NCBI GenBank assembly: GCA_001803645.1
Contig: MHDW01000170.1
Coordinates: 1 to 14,733 of the forward strand
Reading direction: 5' to 3'
Source: Nitrospirae bacterium GWC2_42_7
GTDB lineage: Bacteria; Nitrospirota; Thermodesulfovibrionia; Thermodesulfovibrionales; UBA6898
Length of the DNA stretch: 14,733 nt
The notes under the pieces are model-generated. The model did not search any database. It was not told where the DNA came from and saw only the letters and a list, made by a program, of their open reading frames with translations. Both the position numbers and the translations under genes were made by a program. Shown piece by piece: positions 7,399 to 13,460 of this stretch. The number at the start of each line of letters is the position of its first letter. Position 1 is the first letter of the stretch.

Positions 7399-8302
7399 GA
7401 CGATTCTCAGGAAACTTGACGGGAAAGATAAGGTAACGGTCTATTCCCTAATGGATGACCTTGAGATGAGCGAAAGGACTGTCTACCGCTACATTCAGAC
7501 TCTTCAGGTTGCAGGGTTCCCGATTCATTTTGACAGGACAAAAGATAGTTATGTATTTAGTGAGAATTTCAAACTCGGCAAGCCTGATATTACGGTTGAA
7601 GAAACCCTTGCCCTTGGTCTTGCAAAAAAGCTGCTCGGCAATTTTGGCACAGGGATGGAAGCAAGCCTAAGCCGTATTGAGGAAAAGCTTTCAGTCAAAG
7701 AACAAATTCTTCCAAAGCATATTGTCCTAAAGGCTGAAAAGCTATCTCCTCTCGTTGAAGGCTATCTTGGCACAATATATCAGGCAATAAAAAACTTTCA
7801 GAGAATAAAACTGACATATCGGGCCCTTTATTCAGACAAAGAAACAGAACGAAAGATTGACCCATATTACTTGTTCTTCCAGGATGACTTCTGGCATTTA
7901 AGGGGATATTGTCATTTGCGGGAAGAATTGAGGACATTTGCTTTAGACAGGATAGTTTCATTGAAGGTGCTTAAAGAACATTTTATTCCCAAAGGCATTT
8001 CATCAGAAGATGAACTTTCAGGGGCATTTGGCAATATGCTTGATGGAGAGCCTGTAGAAGTTATTTTAAGATTCGATCCTGAAATCAAACCGCAAATTCT
8101 GAGAAAAAAATGGCATCAGAGTCAGCAGGAAAAGGACTTGAAAGACGGGAAGATCGAACTGAGGTTTAAGATTAATGGGACTGAGGGGATTAAACAGTGG
8201 ATTTATCGGTGGATACCATATGTAGAGGTTGTGGAACCAAGAGAGTTAAGGGATGAGATAAGAAGCGAGCTTAAAGAAGCAACGAACAAATTTGTTAAAT
8301 AG
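7373..8302 (+). CDS. WYL-domain transcription regulator (HTH-WYL-WCX)
   Basis: A 309-residue regulator of classic three-part build. A DeoR-like winged helix-turn-helix lies at 1-62, with recognition helix ERTVYRYIQTLQ at 34-45. The WYL domain (about 132-205) contains the IDPYYLFFQDDFWHLRGYCHLREELRTFALDRI block split over 162-194. A WCX-type C-terminal extension (about 225-305) is marked by VEVILRFDPEIKP and WIYRWIPYVEVVEPRELRDEI. WYL proteins sense nucleic-acid fragments or nucleotides and control DNA-damage or phage-defence genes (CapW, BrxR, DriD). The ATG at 7373 is fixed by the promoter a few bases upstream, and no strong ribosome site exists. Its own promoter carries the palindrome that also heads five downstream transcription units, so it is the prime candidate for the shared regulator. 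Whether it represses or activates cannot be read from the sequence, but the extended -10 and operator position favour repression. Confidence 0.93.
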   Translation: MSYKFDSLMTILRKLDGKDKVTVYSLMDDLEMSERTVYRYIQTLQVAGFPIHFDRTKDSYVFSENFKLGKPDITVEETLALGLAKKLLGNFGTGMEASLSRIEEKLSVKEQILPKHIVLKAEKLSPLVEGYLGTIYQAIKNFQRIKLTYRALYSDKETERKIDPYYLFFQDDFWHLRGYCHLREELRTFALDRIVSLKVLKEHFIPKGISSEDELSGAFGNMLDGEPVEVILRFDPEIKPQILRKKWHQSQQEKDLKDGKIELRFKINGTEGIKQWIYRWIPYVEVVEPRELRDEIRSELKEATNKFVK

Positions 8303-8342
8303 TTTTCAAGCCTACAAATAATTTCAAAAACTTAAAACTTCA

Positions 8343-8376
8343 CTGCCATACTGCTGGCACCTCCTTATGTTTTAAT
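8343..8376 (+). promoter_or_regulatory. Palindrome-promoter copy C, upstream of the TPR gene
   Basis: CTGCCATACTGCTGGCAC (8343-8360) is followed by TGT-TTTAAT (-10 at 8371-8376) at the conserved 28-nt offset. The leader is longer here, with AAAAAAGGTGAGG (8391-8403) before a small open frame at 8409. Confidence 0.72.
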
Positions 8377-8408
8377 AATTACATCAGATCAAAAAAGGTG
8401 AGGGCACT

Positions 8409-8522
8409 ATGATAGTGCAGGGAAACGTATTTTTCACAAAGGTAGAAAACTTCCGAAGAAGGCAAGGTTTAAGCAAAGGAGTAAGGCGGACTATGAATCG
8501 AGAACTATATGAAATGGGATGA
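8409..8522 (+). CDS. Small 37-residue open frame, possible leader peptide
   Basis: An ATG 5 nt after an AAGGTGAGG ribosome-site-like stretch opens a 37-codon frame. The product is basic (VENFRRRQGLSKGVRR in the middle) with no recognised domain. Its end overlaps the start of the TPR gene by 14 nt in another frame. The TPR gene itself has a weak ribosome site, so this small frame may couple translation to it. It could also be a chance reading in a 5' leader. Confidence 0.35.
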   Translation: MIVQGNVFFTKVENFRRRQGLSKGVRRTMNRELYEMG

Positions 8523-9381
8523 TGAAGTAAAGACCAGTAAAACAATTTCTAACTACCAGCAACATATTTTTGATATTCTGATAAAGGAGCATCCTGAATA
8601 TTTGCGGTCTGATGTTGTTGCTGATATTTTATTTCTGGAGCGTATTGAGCAGGCTTTACATATTTACCTCGAATATCCTGATCCATTTGAGTTTGAGCGC
8701 GATCCTGCAGAGGCTGTGCTGAAAAGCTTGCCTTCTGAAATTATTAAAAATTCAGCCGCTGTCGAATTCATACAATATTATCAGGATGCGAGAAACCAGC
8801 TTGAACATGAGCGTTTTTTGAAAGAAACTGCCGATGATAATTGCGAATCTGCCAACAACCGGGCGAACGCTAAAGCAGAACTTGGCAGGATTGATGAGGC
8901 ATTAGAAGACTACAATCAAGCCTGCCATGAAAATCCGAAAAGCCCTTTGCCACATAAAATAACGCCTTTTTTTGGCAGGGCTCGTCTTTACCTTGAGATT
9001 GGTCAAGGGCTTGACGCTTTAAAAAATGCTGAACATATATTCGATTTGCTGTCAGAATCTTCATATGTAGACACTTTCGAATACTTGTCACTTGCTGAGC
9101 TCTTTCTCCAATGCAATGTTCCCGAAAAAAGCGTTATTTGTCTGAAGCACCTTCTGGATTTCTTGACTGACATGCTGCCTTTTACCGTTATCAATTCCGA
9201 TGGATCGTTGGAATATGAGAAAGACGGGTTTCATATGTCCACATCAGATTCTCACTTAACAGAGATAATCAGTCTGGTTAAAGATATTGAAAAGTCACTT
9301 GGCCAAAACACACATCTGATCAGGCTTCTCGAAACGGTGAAGAATGACATTGCCCTGTGGCGAGCTAAAACCGGGATTTAA
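8509..9381 (+). CDS. TPR-repeat protein of unknown function
   Basis: A 290-residue, acidic, mostly helical protein without signal peptide or membrane segment. Two tetratricopeptide-like repeats are visible. The first is about 113-146 (ANNRANAKAELGRIDEALED then YNQACHENPKS). The second is about 151-185 (GRARLYLEIGQGLDALKNAE followed by HIFDL). More degenerate helical pairs continue to about 215. The N-terminal 110 residues are helical with no recognised family. TPRs mediate protein-protein contacts, so this may be an adaptor. The first in-frame start is the ATG at 8509, because a stop codon lies 15 nt upstream. No convincing ribosome site precedes it, and the upstream small frame overlaps its start. 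It is the main gene of the transcription unit driven by palindrome copy C. I see no homology to a named system. Confidence 0.8.
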   Translation: MKWDDEVKTSKTISNYQQHIFDILIKEHPEYLRSDVVADILFLERIEQALHIYLEYPDPFEFERDPAEAVLKSLPSEIIKNSAAVEFIQYYQDARNQLEHERFLKETADDNCESANNRANAKAELGRIDEALEDYNQACHENPKSPLPHKITPFFGRARLYLEIGQGLDALKNAEHIFDLLSESSYVDTFEYLSLAELFLQCNVPEKSVICLKHLLDFLTDMLPFTVINSDGSLEYEKDGFHMSTSDSHLTEIISLVKDIEKSLGQNTHLIRLLETVKNDIALWRAKTGI

Positions 9382-9460
9382 TAATGTTTGCAATACAACT
9401 TCATTTATTTTGTGATTTAGCCCCGTAGTTTTTCTATCTTACTAAATGATGAATCAACCT

Positions 9461-9494
9461 CTGCCATGATGCTGGCAGGATGATATGTTATTAA
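9461..9494 (+). promoter_or_regulatory. Palindrome-promoter copy D, upstream of the mini-DivIVA gene
   Basis: CTGCCATGATGCTGGCAG (9461-9478) has perfect arms and is followed by an extended -10, TGT-TATTAA (-10 at 9489-9494). Six nucleotides then separate the -10 from an ATG at 9501, so the transcript would begin at the start codon. Confidence 0.75.
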
Positions 9495-9500
9495 TACTAC

Positions 9501-9728
9501 ATGAACTATAACCGCCTACGAGTAAAACAAATGCAGATGAGGGAAAAACATATGATAATCACAGCCGCTGACATATCTCAAAAACAATTTATGATCACGC
9601 CTGAAGGACTTGACCCTGAGGAGGTTTACGCTTTTCTGGAAGTAGTCAAAGAAGACTTTTATGAACTTGAAAAAGAAATAGCTGTACTCAAAGAAAAATT
9701 AACTAAGAATGGCAAACAAGGTCAATAA
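9501..9728 (+). CDS. Small DivIVA N-terminal-domain-like protein
   Basis: A 75-residue protein. From residue 18 it matches the DivIVA lipid-binding N-terminal domain: ITAADISQKQF (20-30) corresponds to the family pattern LTPxDIxNKxF, and EGLDPEEVYAFLEVVKEDF (35-53) corresponds to GYDxxEVxxFLxxVxxDY. It then enters a short E/K coiled coil (about 54-69) and ends. Full DivIVA proteins have a long coiled-coil tail after this domain, which is absent. DivIVA marks curved membranes and poles and scaffolds division or polar proteins. A free N-domain could compete with or report on such scaffolds, which is inference. Two starts are possible. The ATG at 9501 is leaderless from palindrome promoter D. 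The ATG at 9552 has GAGGGA 8 nt upstream and gives the canonical DivIVA N-terminus (58 residues). Confidence 0.7.
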   Translation: MNYNRLRVKQMQMREKHMIITAADISQKQFMITPEGLDPEEVYAFLEVVKEDFYELEKEIAVLKEKLTKNGKQGQ

Positions 9729-9750
9729 TTAACAGCAAGGTGAATTAATC

Positions 9751-10107
9751 ATGAGACTAAAACACGAAGAAAATTATGAGACCGAAGCAGCATTTCATAT
9801 GATTCTCTCGCATGCAATTAATGAATGTCCGACATTAAAAGCGCGAACAGTAAAAAAGATTATTGACCAAGTTGACCAAGAGTTAGCAGACGCCCTGTTT
9901 TGTGTACGGCCATGTGTTCGCAAACTTCGGTATATCGGCTGTTCTTGTGGTGAAGACAAGGATTTTTGTGGAGTGACGACTAACGAGTATTTCAACATCG
10001 GCGATTATTACGAATCAATAGATTTCAATGGAGCAACATACACAATAAAGGGTTATGAGAACGGAAAACAAAGGATAGGTGCCTCATATTTTGAAAGGAT
10101 TACATAG
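9751..10107 (+). CDS. Unknown 118-residue protein, first of a tandem paralog pair
   Basis: I do not recognise the family. The protein begins MRLKHEENYETEAAF, has a likely helix with TVKKIIDQVDQELADALF (34-51) and a cysteine-rich centre (C51, C55, C64, C66, C72). It ends in a strand-rich block, FNGATYTIKGYENGKQRIGA, around 92-111. No signal peptide or membrane helix is present. It is 63 percent identical over its full, gap-free length to the next gene. Shared cysteines are C26, C55 and C64. AAGGTG lies 9 nt before the ATG. It follows the mini-DivIVA gene by 22 nt with no promoter motif between, so it is probably co-transcribed from palindrome promoter D. Confidence 0.75.
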   Translation: MRLKHEENYETEAAFHMILSHAINECPTLKARTVKKIIDQVDQELADALFCVRPCVRKLRYIGCSCGEDKDFCGVTTNEYFNIGDYYESIDFNGATYTIKGYENGKQRIGASYFERIT

Positions 10108-10172
10108 CTATCTGATAGAGCAAGCTTAATATTTTGGGATGGTCAAGATTGTCAAGAAAAGGAGGATTAATT

Positions 10173-10529
10173 ATGGGACTAAAACACGAAGAAGGATTTG
10201 AGAACGAAGCAAGATTTAGTATGGTCTCCGCACAGGCATCTAATGATTGCCCGACATTAATGGTGCGAACCGTAAAACGGATTATTGCTCACTTTGCCCC
10301 GGAATTTACTGAAAACCTATTTGCAGTCCGGACATGTGTTCGCAAGCTCAGGTATATTGGTTGTCACTGGTGCGAAGACCAGCATTTCTACGGGGACTCA
10401 CCTGACAGTTTTTTCAAGATCGGCAATGAATACGAATCAATAGATTTCAATGGAGCCACGTACACAATAAATGGTTATGAAAATGGAAAGCAAAGAATAG
10501 GAGCTGCATTTTTTGAAAGGATTACATAG
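10173..10529 (+). CDS. Unknown 118-residue protein, second tandem paralog
   Basis: This is a paralog of the preceding gene, of identical length and with no gaps. The strongest conservation is in CVRKLRYIGC (55-64), ESIDFNGATYTI (88-99) and GYENGKQRIGA (101-111), while the helix around 39-50 and the loop around 67-80 have diverged. C26, C55 and C64 are retained, and the CSC motif became HWC. The start at 10173 is chosen over an in-frame ATG at 10134 because it has AAAGGAGG 7-8 nt upstream and aligns exactly with the paralog start. The 65-nt gap to the first copy contains no palindrome motif. Function is unknown. The duplication with diverged loops suggests either a heterodimer or target-specific variants. 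Confidence 0.75.
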   Translation: MGLKHEEGFENEARFSMVSAQASNDCPTLMVRTVKRIIAHFAPEFTENLFAVRTCVRKLRYIGCHWCEDQHFYGDSPDSFFKIGNEYESIDFNGATYTINGYENGKQRIGAAFFERIT

Positions 10530-10570
10530 TTTCAGGTAAACAGCACAAAATACATATTAAATGAAAACAT

Positions 10571-10904
10571 ATGGATAAAATTGACTTTGGCACAATAGGC
10601 TTAAAGATTAGGGATGAAATCACTTTCAGGAAAAATGGCCAACATTTTATTGTCGCTTCAGGGAGATGGAACTCCCGAAGTTGGTGGAACGATGGTGCGC
10701 TATACTGATGAAGAGGAAGCTCAGCACTATCCTAATGACGACGCATCTCATCTATTTACCCTGCGTTATATGACCCGACAATTACTTGGCATTGAATTTG
10801 ATGATGAAAAAGATATTTTTGAACTGTGGGAATTCAAGGGGGAAACATTAAGAAGCTTATTCATACGCAAAAATAATGAACTATGGACAAAGATTAAAAA
10901 TTAA
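10571..10904 (+). pseudogene. Unknown small protein gene interrupted by a frameshift
   Basis: Two overlapping frames look like halves of one protein. The first starts at the ATG at 10571 (MDKIDFGTIGLKIRDEITF, then RKNGQHFIVASG) and stops at 10708. The second continues from about 10665 with DGTPEVGGTMVRYTDEEE and ends at 10904 with a helical tail. Joining them by removing the A at 10664 gives a single protein of about 110 residues with a smooth strand-turn transition (VASG to DGTPEVGG). No slippery run lies at the junction, so a simple 1-nt insertion or a sequencing error is more likely than programmed shifting. The second frame alone could start at ATG 10614 but would lose the natural N-terminus. 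No family is recognised. The last 11 nt overlap the convergent GIY-YIG gene. Confidence 0.55.
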
Positions 10905-11367
10905 TGTTCAGTGGAGGCTTGTCTTTTCTGTAGTCTCCTGCATAGATCAAGAAAGATTCAAGCAAATTGCGCGCGTTAGTGGGACAAACCTCAATGACAG
11001 TTACATAAATATTGCCCTTTTCAAAAATATCTTTATATTCACTATGACCTTCCCACTGTGTTAACCCAAAATGCGGAAAATGACAGTCAACACCATTTCT
11101 GCCCCATGTAAAACCCTTACCGATATGTTGATAAATTCGTCCTGTAATGTCGATTGATTCACCTATATACAAAACTATCCCAGAATCTTTTTCCTCAAAA
11201 ATATACAAGCCAGATTTAATTCCCTCTAATTTATCTTTATCTAATTCATCTGGGAATATTGATAGGTCAATTTTTTGTTGGCTTTTCCGCGTTAAGATAG
11301 AGCCAATCAAATCATTGTTCTTTTTTATAAATGAATTAAGAAGCTCTACAAGAATTTTAATATCCAT
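10894..11367 (-). CDS. GIY-YIG-family nuclease-like protein
   Basis: A 157-residue protein. An N-terminal helical region (1-50) precedes a GIY-YIG domain. The GLY motif is at 53-55 (SGLYIF), YIG at 67-69 (LYIGES) and the conserved Arg is R77 (ITGRIYQHI). The metal-binding glutamate is probably E137 in NARNLLESFLI (131-141), and asparagines near the end (N153, N155 in PPLNINF) complete the pattern. The family includes homing endonucleases, UvrC and restriction enzymes that cut DNA with one metal ion. No DNA-specificity domain is attached, so the target is unknown. It lies on the strand opposite to all surrounding accessory genes and has its own promoter without the palindrome. The 3' end overlaps the frameshifted gene by 11 nt. 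Confidence 0.82.
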   Translation of the reverse strand: MDIKILVELLNSFIKKNNDLIGSILTRKSQQKIDLSIFPDELDKDKLEGIKSGLYIFEEKDSGIVLYIGESIDITGRIYQHIGKGFTWGRNGVDCHFPHFGLTQWEGHSEYKDIFEKGNIYVTVIEVCPTNARNLLESFLIYAGDYRKDKPPLNINF

Positions 11368-11374
11368 ATTTTGT

Positions 11375-11403
11375 ATTTTATATGAGCCATATTTTTATAT
11401 CAA
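11375..11403 (-). promoter_or_regulatory. Promoter of the GIY-YIG gene; predicts a leaderless mRNA
   Basis: On the minus strand TTGATA (11403-11398), a 17-nt spacer and TAAAAT (11380-11375) stand 7 nt before the ATG at 11367. No ribosome binding site is visible, so initiation at the start codon is predicted. Palindrome copy E lies just upstream (11423), oriented the other way. Confidence 0.5.
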
Positions 11404-11422
11404 TATATGGGGTTCCATAAAA

Positions 11423-11456
11423 CTGCCATACTGCTGGCACCAATGTTTTGTATGCT
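11423..11456 (+). promoter_or_regulatory. Palindrome-promoter copy E
   Basis: CTGCCATACTGCTGGCAC (11423-11440) is identical to copy C. The -10 hexamer TATGCT (11451-11456) lies at the conserved 28-nt offset. This is the only copy lacking TGN directly before the -10 (TTG instead). The predicted leader to the ATG at 11486 is about 23 nt. Confidence 0.68.
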
Positions 11457-11485
11457 GAATTTATTCAGGAAAAGAATTCACAATA

Positions 11486-11992
11486 ATGACATATCCAAAA
11501 CAAGCTTTTTCAAAAACTATAAGAGAGAAATTGGAATCAGCATACAAAGAATTCCTCTGCCTGAAGATAGGGCGTGCCCTGAACCTGACTCAGCACCAGT
11601 CATGTGACCTTGAAAAACTAATAGAAAGCATCCTGACACTTATGAATAGCAAAAACATAAATATGACTTATTCTGATCACAAGAAGGCTTTTAGCAGGGC
11701 GGTATCTGATGCAATGCTTTATGACAAGCAAGCTCTTGCAAAGGCCCGGATTGCGAAAGTTTATCCAAAATTATCTAAAGAAATTGATGCTCTGTCCTTC
11801 AATGCTCAGTTTGAGTTTCCGGAAATGATGAGAGAGTTTTTGCCTCAATATGCAAAGATTGCAAATAACACACTGAGAAGAAGAATAAGGGCTGAGCTTT
11901 TGAAAAATATACACATTCATCAGCAGAGCTGTGTACATGAGTTTAATCAGGAATCTCAAACTTGTATCAAGTGCGGGTTTAAAAGACAATAA
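11486..11992 (+). CDS. Unknown helical protein with C-terminal zinc-ribbon-like tail
   Basis: A 168-residue, basic, strongly helical protein with no recognised family. The last 20 residues hold CVHEFNQESQTCIKCG (149-164), a C-x-H...C-x2-C pattern that could bind one zinc ion. The body has a run of positive charge (NTLRRRIRAELLKNIH, 128-143) just before the tail, compatible with nucleic-acid contact. No signal peptide or membrane helix is seen. The ATG at 11486 is preceded by only a weak AGGA at 11467, 15 nt away. It is the single gene between palindrome copies E and F, so it forms its own unit of the putative regulon. Nucleic-acid binding is inference only. Confidence 0.72.
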   Translation: MTYPKQAFSKTIREKLESAYKEFLCLKIGRALNLTQHQSCDLEKLIESILTLMNSKNINMTYSDHKKAFSRAVSDAMLYDKQALAKARIAKVYPKLSKEIDALSFNAQFEFPEMMREFLPQYAKIANNTLRRRIRAELLKNIHIHQQSCVHEFNQESQTCIKCGFKRQ

Positions 11993-12003
11993 GCCTTTTC
12001 AAA

Positions 12004-12037
12004 CTGCCATGATGCTGACAGAGAAATATGTTTTTAT
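12004..12037 (+). promoter_or_regulatory. Palindrome-promoter copy F
   Basis: CTGCCATGATGCTGACAG (12004-12021) has one change in the right arm. TGT-TTTTAT follows (-10 at 12032-12037). An extra half-site, CTGCCATAA (12049-12057), lies in the leader between the predicted start and the GGAGGA ribosome site (12060-12065). Confidence 0.7.
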
Positions 12038-12072
12038 AAAAGAAAGAGCTGCCATAAACGGAGGAATATGTG

Positions 12073-12609
12073 ATGAAAAGAAGAGAAATTCTTAAAGGTC
12101 TAGTAGCTGCGGGTATTGCCATGTGCATACCTCGCATTTCCTTTGGTCATCCCGAATCAGAAATTCCGACGGGTAATAAGAACGACTGGCAGCAAGACAT
12201 TGCCCAGAAGTTTAAAGAAATAAATACAGAAGCAAAGTTCTCTCTGATAGGCGCTTCCCAAGAGGACATGAATACCATCCTTGGCTTTCGTGGACTTCGT
12301 GATATTGGTTATGGCGCTGGCTGTCCGAGTGTTGCGGTTAATAAAGCGATATCTTCTCTTTGTATGGGGCCAGCATCTATCAAAAAGGCTAAAGGTATAC
12401 TTGTAAGCTTAATGGTCGGTTGCGATGCCACACTTGACGTTGTGCGTGATACTATGTGGCCGGTGATTGACTATTTTAACGAGGAGTTGCAGTTTTATTT
12501 TGAATCAAGAAATGATTCCAGTCTTTCTCCCGGAGAGGTCAGATTAGTAATCATAGCAACAGGAATAGAGGGGACCTTTGCAAATAGAGTTCTAGGGAGG
12601 TCAGCCTGA
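12073..12609 (+). CDS. Tat-signal protein with FtsZ C-terminal-like domain
   Basis: A 178-residue protein with two recognisable parts. The N-terminus MKRREILKGLVAAGIAMCIP with RISFG following looks like a twin-arginine signal: twin Arg at 3-4, a hydrophobic stretch 9-20 and a possible cleavage site near 25. Residues about 66-166 resemble the C-terminal domain of FtsZ. AISS (92-95), KGILVSLMVGCDATLD (107-122) and GEVRLVIIATGIE (154-166) correspond to FtsZ's AISSPLL, ARGVLVNITxGxDLxL and DELRVTVIATGI. The whole GTPase domain with its GGGTGTG loop is absent, so it cannot polymerise like FtsZ. The ATG at 12073 has GGAGGA 7 nt upstream, and a GTG at 12070 is the alternative. It is the first gene of a two-gene unit under palindrome copy F. 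An exported FtsZ fragment is unexpected. If the signal is not used, it may interfere with FtsZ inside the cell. Confidence 0.68.
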   Translation: MKRREILKGLVAAGIAMCIPRISFGHPESEIPTGNKNDWQQDIAQKFKEINTEAKFSLIGASQEDMNTILGFRGLRDIGYGAGCPSVAVNKAISSLCMGPASIKKAKGILVSLMVGCDATLDVVRDTMWPVIDYFNEELQFYFESRNDSSLSPGEVRLVIIATGIEGTFANRVLGRSA

Positions 12610-12643
12610 ATGATAATTGGTTCTGACTTTGAAGGAGGAGGTT

Positions 12644-13414
12644 ATGTTTGACGCAATCATTGAGATGTATCGGGGGAAAAGCTTAGGGGCTAATGAAACA
12701 TGCTCATCCTGTAATAAAGACAGCAAGAGACAGGGCTTTGGAGAAATCTCAAAACCTTTATCAATATGCCATGTGGGGAGTAATTTCCATGCTGATAAAT
12801 ATAAGATATTGTTTGTTGGCAAGAATGCCAGAGGGACATCTTCTGATTTCTGTAACGCCTGGCCCTATGTTATTGATGCAAGAAAAGGCGAATACAGCGC
12901 AAAGAATCTCTTTTTCAACTATAACAAAACATTCTGGAGCTACACAAAAGAAATAGCGTGCAGACTATTAGACTGCAAACCAGAAGATGCCTTTGAATCG
13001 ATAGCAATCACAAATCTAATTAAGTGTAACAATGCAGTACACAACGAGGGAACAAATTTTGATGGCACTTATTCCGATTACACGACAAAGAAGATGAAAG
13101 ACAACTGCATGGGAGAAATGAAGGTATTTTGGGAAGAAGTAAACATCCTAAAGCCAAAACATATCATTTTGTACACACACTATAACTATGATGACTATTT
13201 GGAAACCTTTCCTGACTACTATAGTCCACATTACGTGGGTAATAAGACTGAAAAAAGTTGCGGGGTGAAGTGTATCAGGTGGTGGGATAGAGAGTTTTAT
13301 AGGAATGGGGACTTGCCAATGCGGGTGCTTATAACCTCACACCCAGAGCGTAAGAAGAAAGAAGAATTTATTTCGATGATTACCCGCTGGATACAAAAAG
13401 CGACCTCGGAATAA
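12644..13414 (+). CDS. Uracil-DNA glycosylase-fold protein (divergent, cysteine-containing)
   Basis: A 256-residue protein with a pattern like the uracil-DNA glycosylase superfamily. ILFVGKNARG (55-64) stands where ILxVGExPG is expected. TNLIKCNN (123-130) matches TNxVKCxP, PKHIILYTH (171-179) matches the core strand PxxIxxLG, and the late SHPERKK (232-238) matches the HPS loop. N-terminal cysteines C20, C23 and C42 (CSSC...CHVG) recall the Fe-S-binding families 4 and 5, although a fourth cysteine is not certain (C70, C105 or C111 are candidates). The catalytic acid loop is altered (KNARGTSSDF), so glycosylase activity is doubtful. The ATG at 12644 has AAGGAGGAGG 4-5 nt upstream and is preferred over an in-frame ATG at 12617. 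It follows the FtsZ-domain gene by 34 nt and shares its promoter. Confidence 0.6.
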   Translation: MFDAIIEMYRGKSLGANETCSSCNKDSKRQGFGEISKPLSICHVGSNFHADKYKILFVGKNARGTSSDFCNAWPYVIDARKGEYSAKNLFFNYNKTFWSYTKEIACRLLDCKPEDAFESIAITNLIKCNNAVHNEGTNFDGTYSDYTTKKMKDNCMGEMKVFWEEVNILKPKHIILYTHYNYDDYLETFPDYYSPHYVGNKTEKSCGVKCIRWWDREFYRNGDLPMRVLITSHPERKKKEEFISMITRWIQKATSE

Positions 13415-13460
13415 TTTAGCAGAAGAGCATCTTTTGTGCATAATCTTAATTTCAAGAAGA

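Noticed and set aside
8870..9194. Minus-strand frames opposite the TPR gene
   Set aside because: They lie entirely inside a well-formed plus-strand gene, with no ribosome site or recognisable domain.
10134..10172. In-frame upstream start for the second paralog
   Set aside because: The extra 13 residues have no counterpart in the first paralog, and a strong AAAGGAGG site lies before ATG 10173.
12617..12643. In-frame upstream ATG for the UDG-fold protein
   Set aside because: The added segment contains the AAGGAGGAGG ribosome site itself, which serves ATG 12644.
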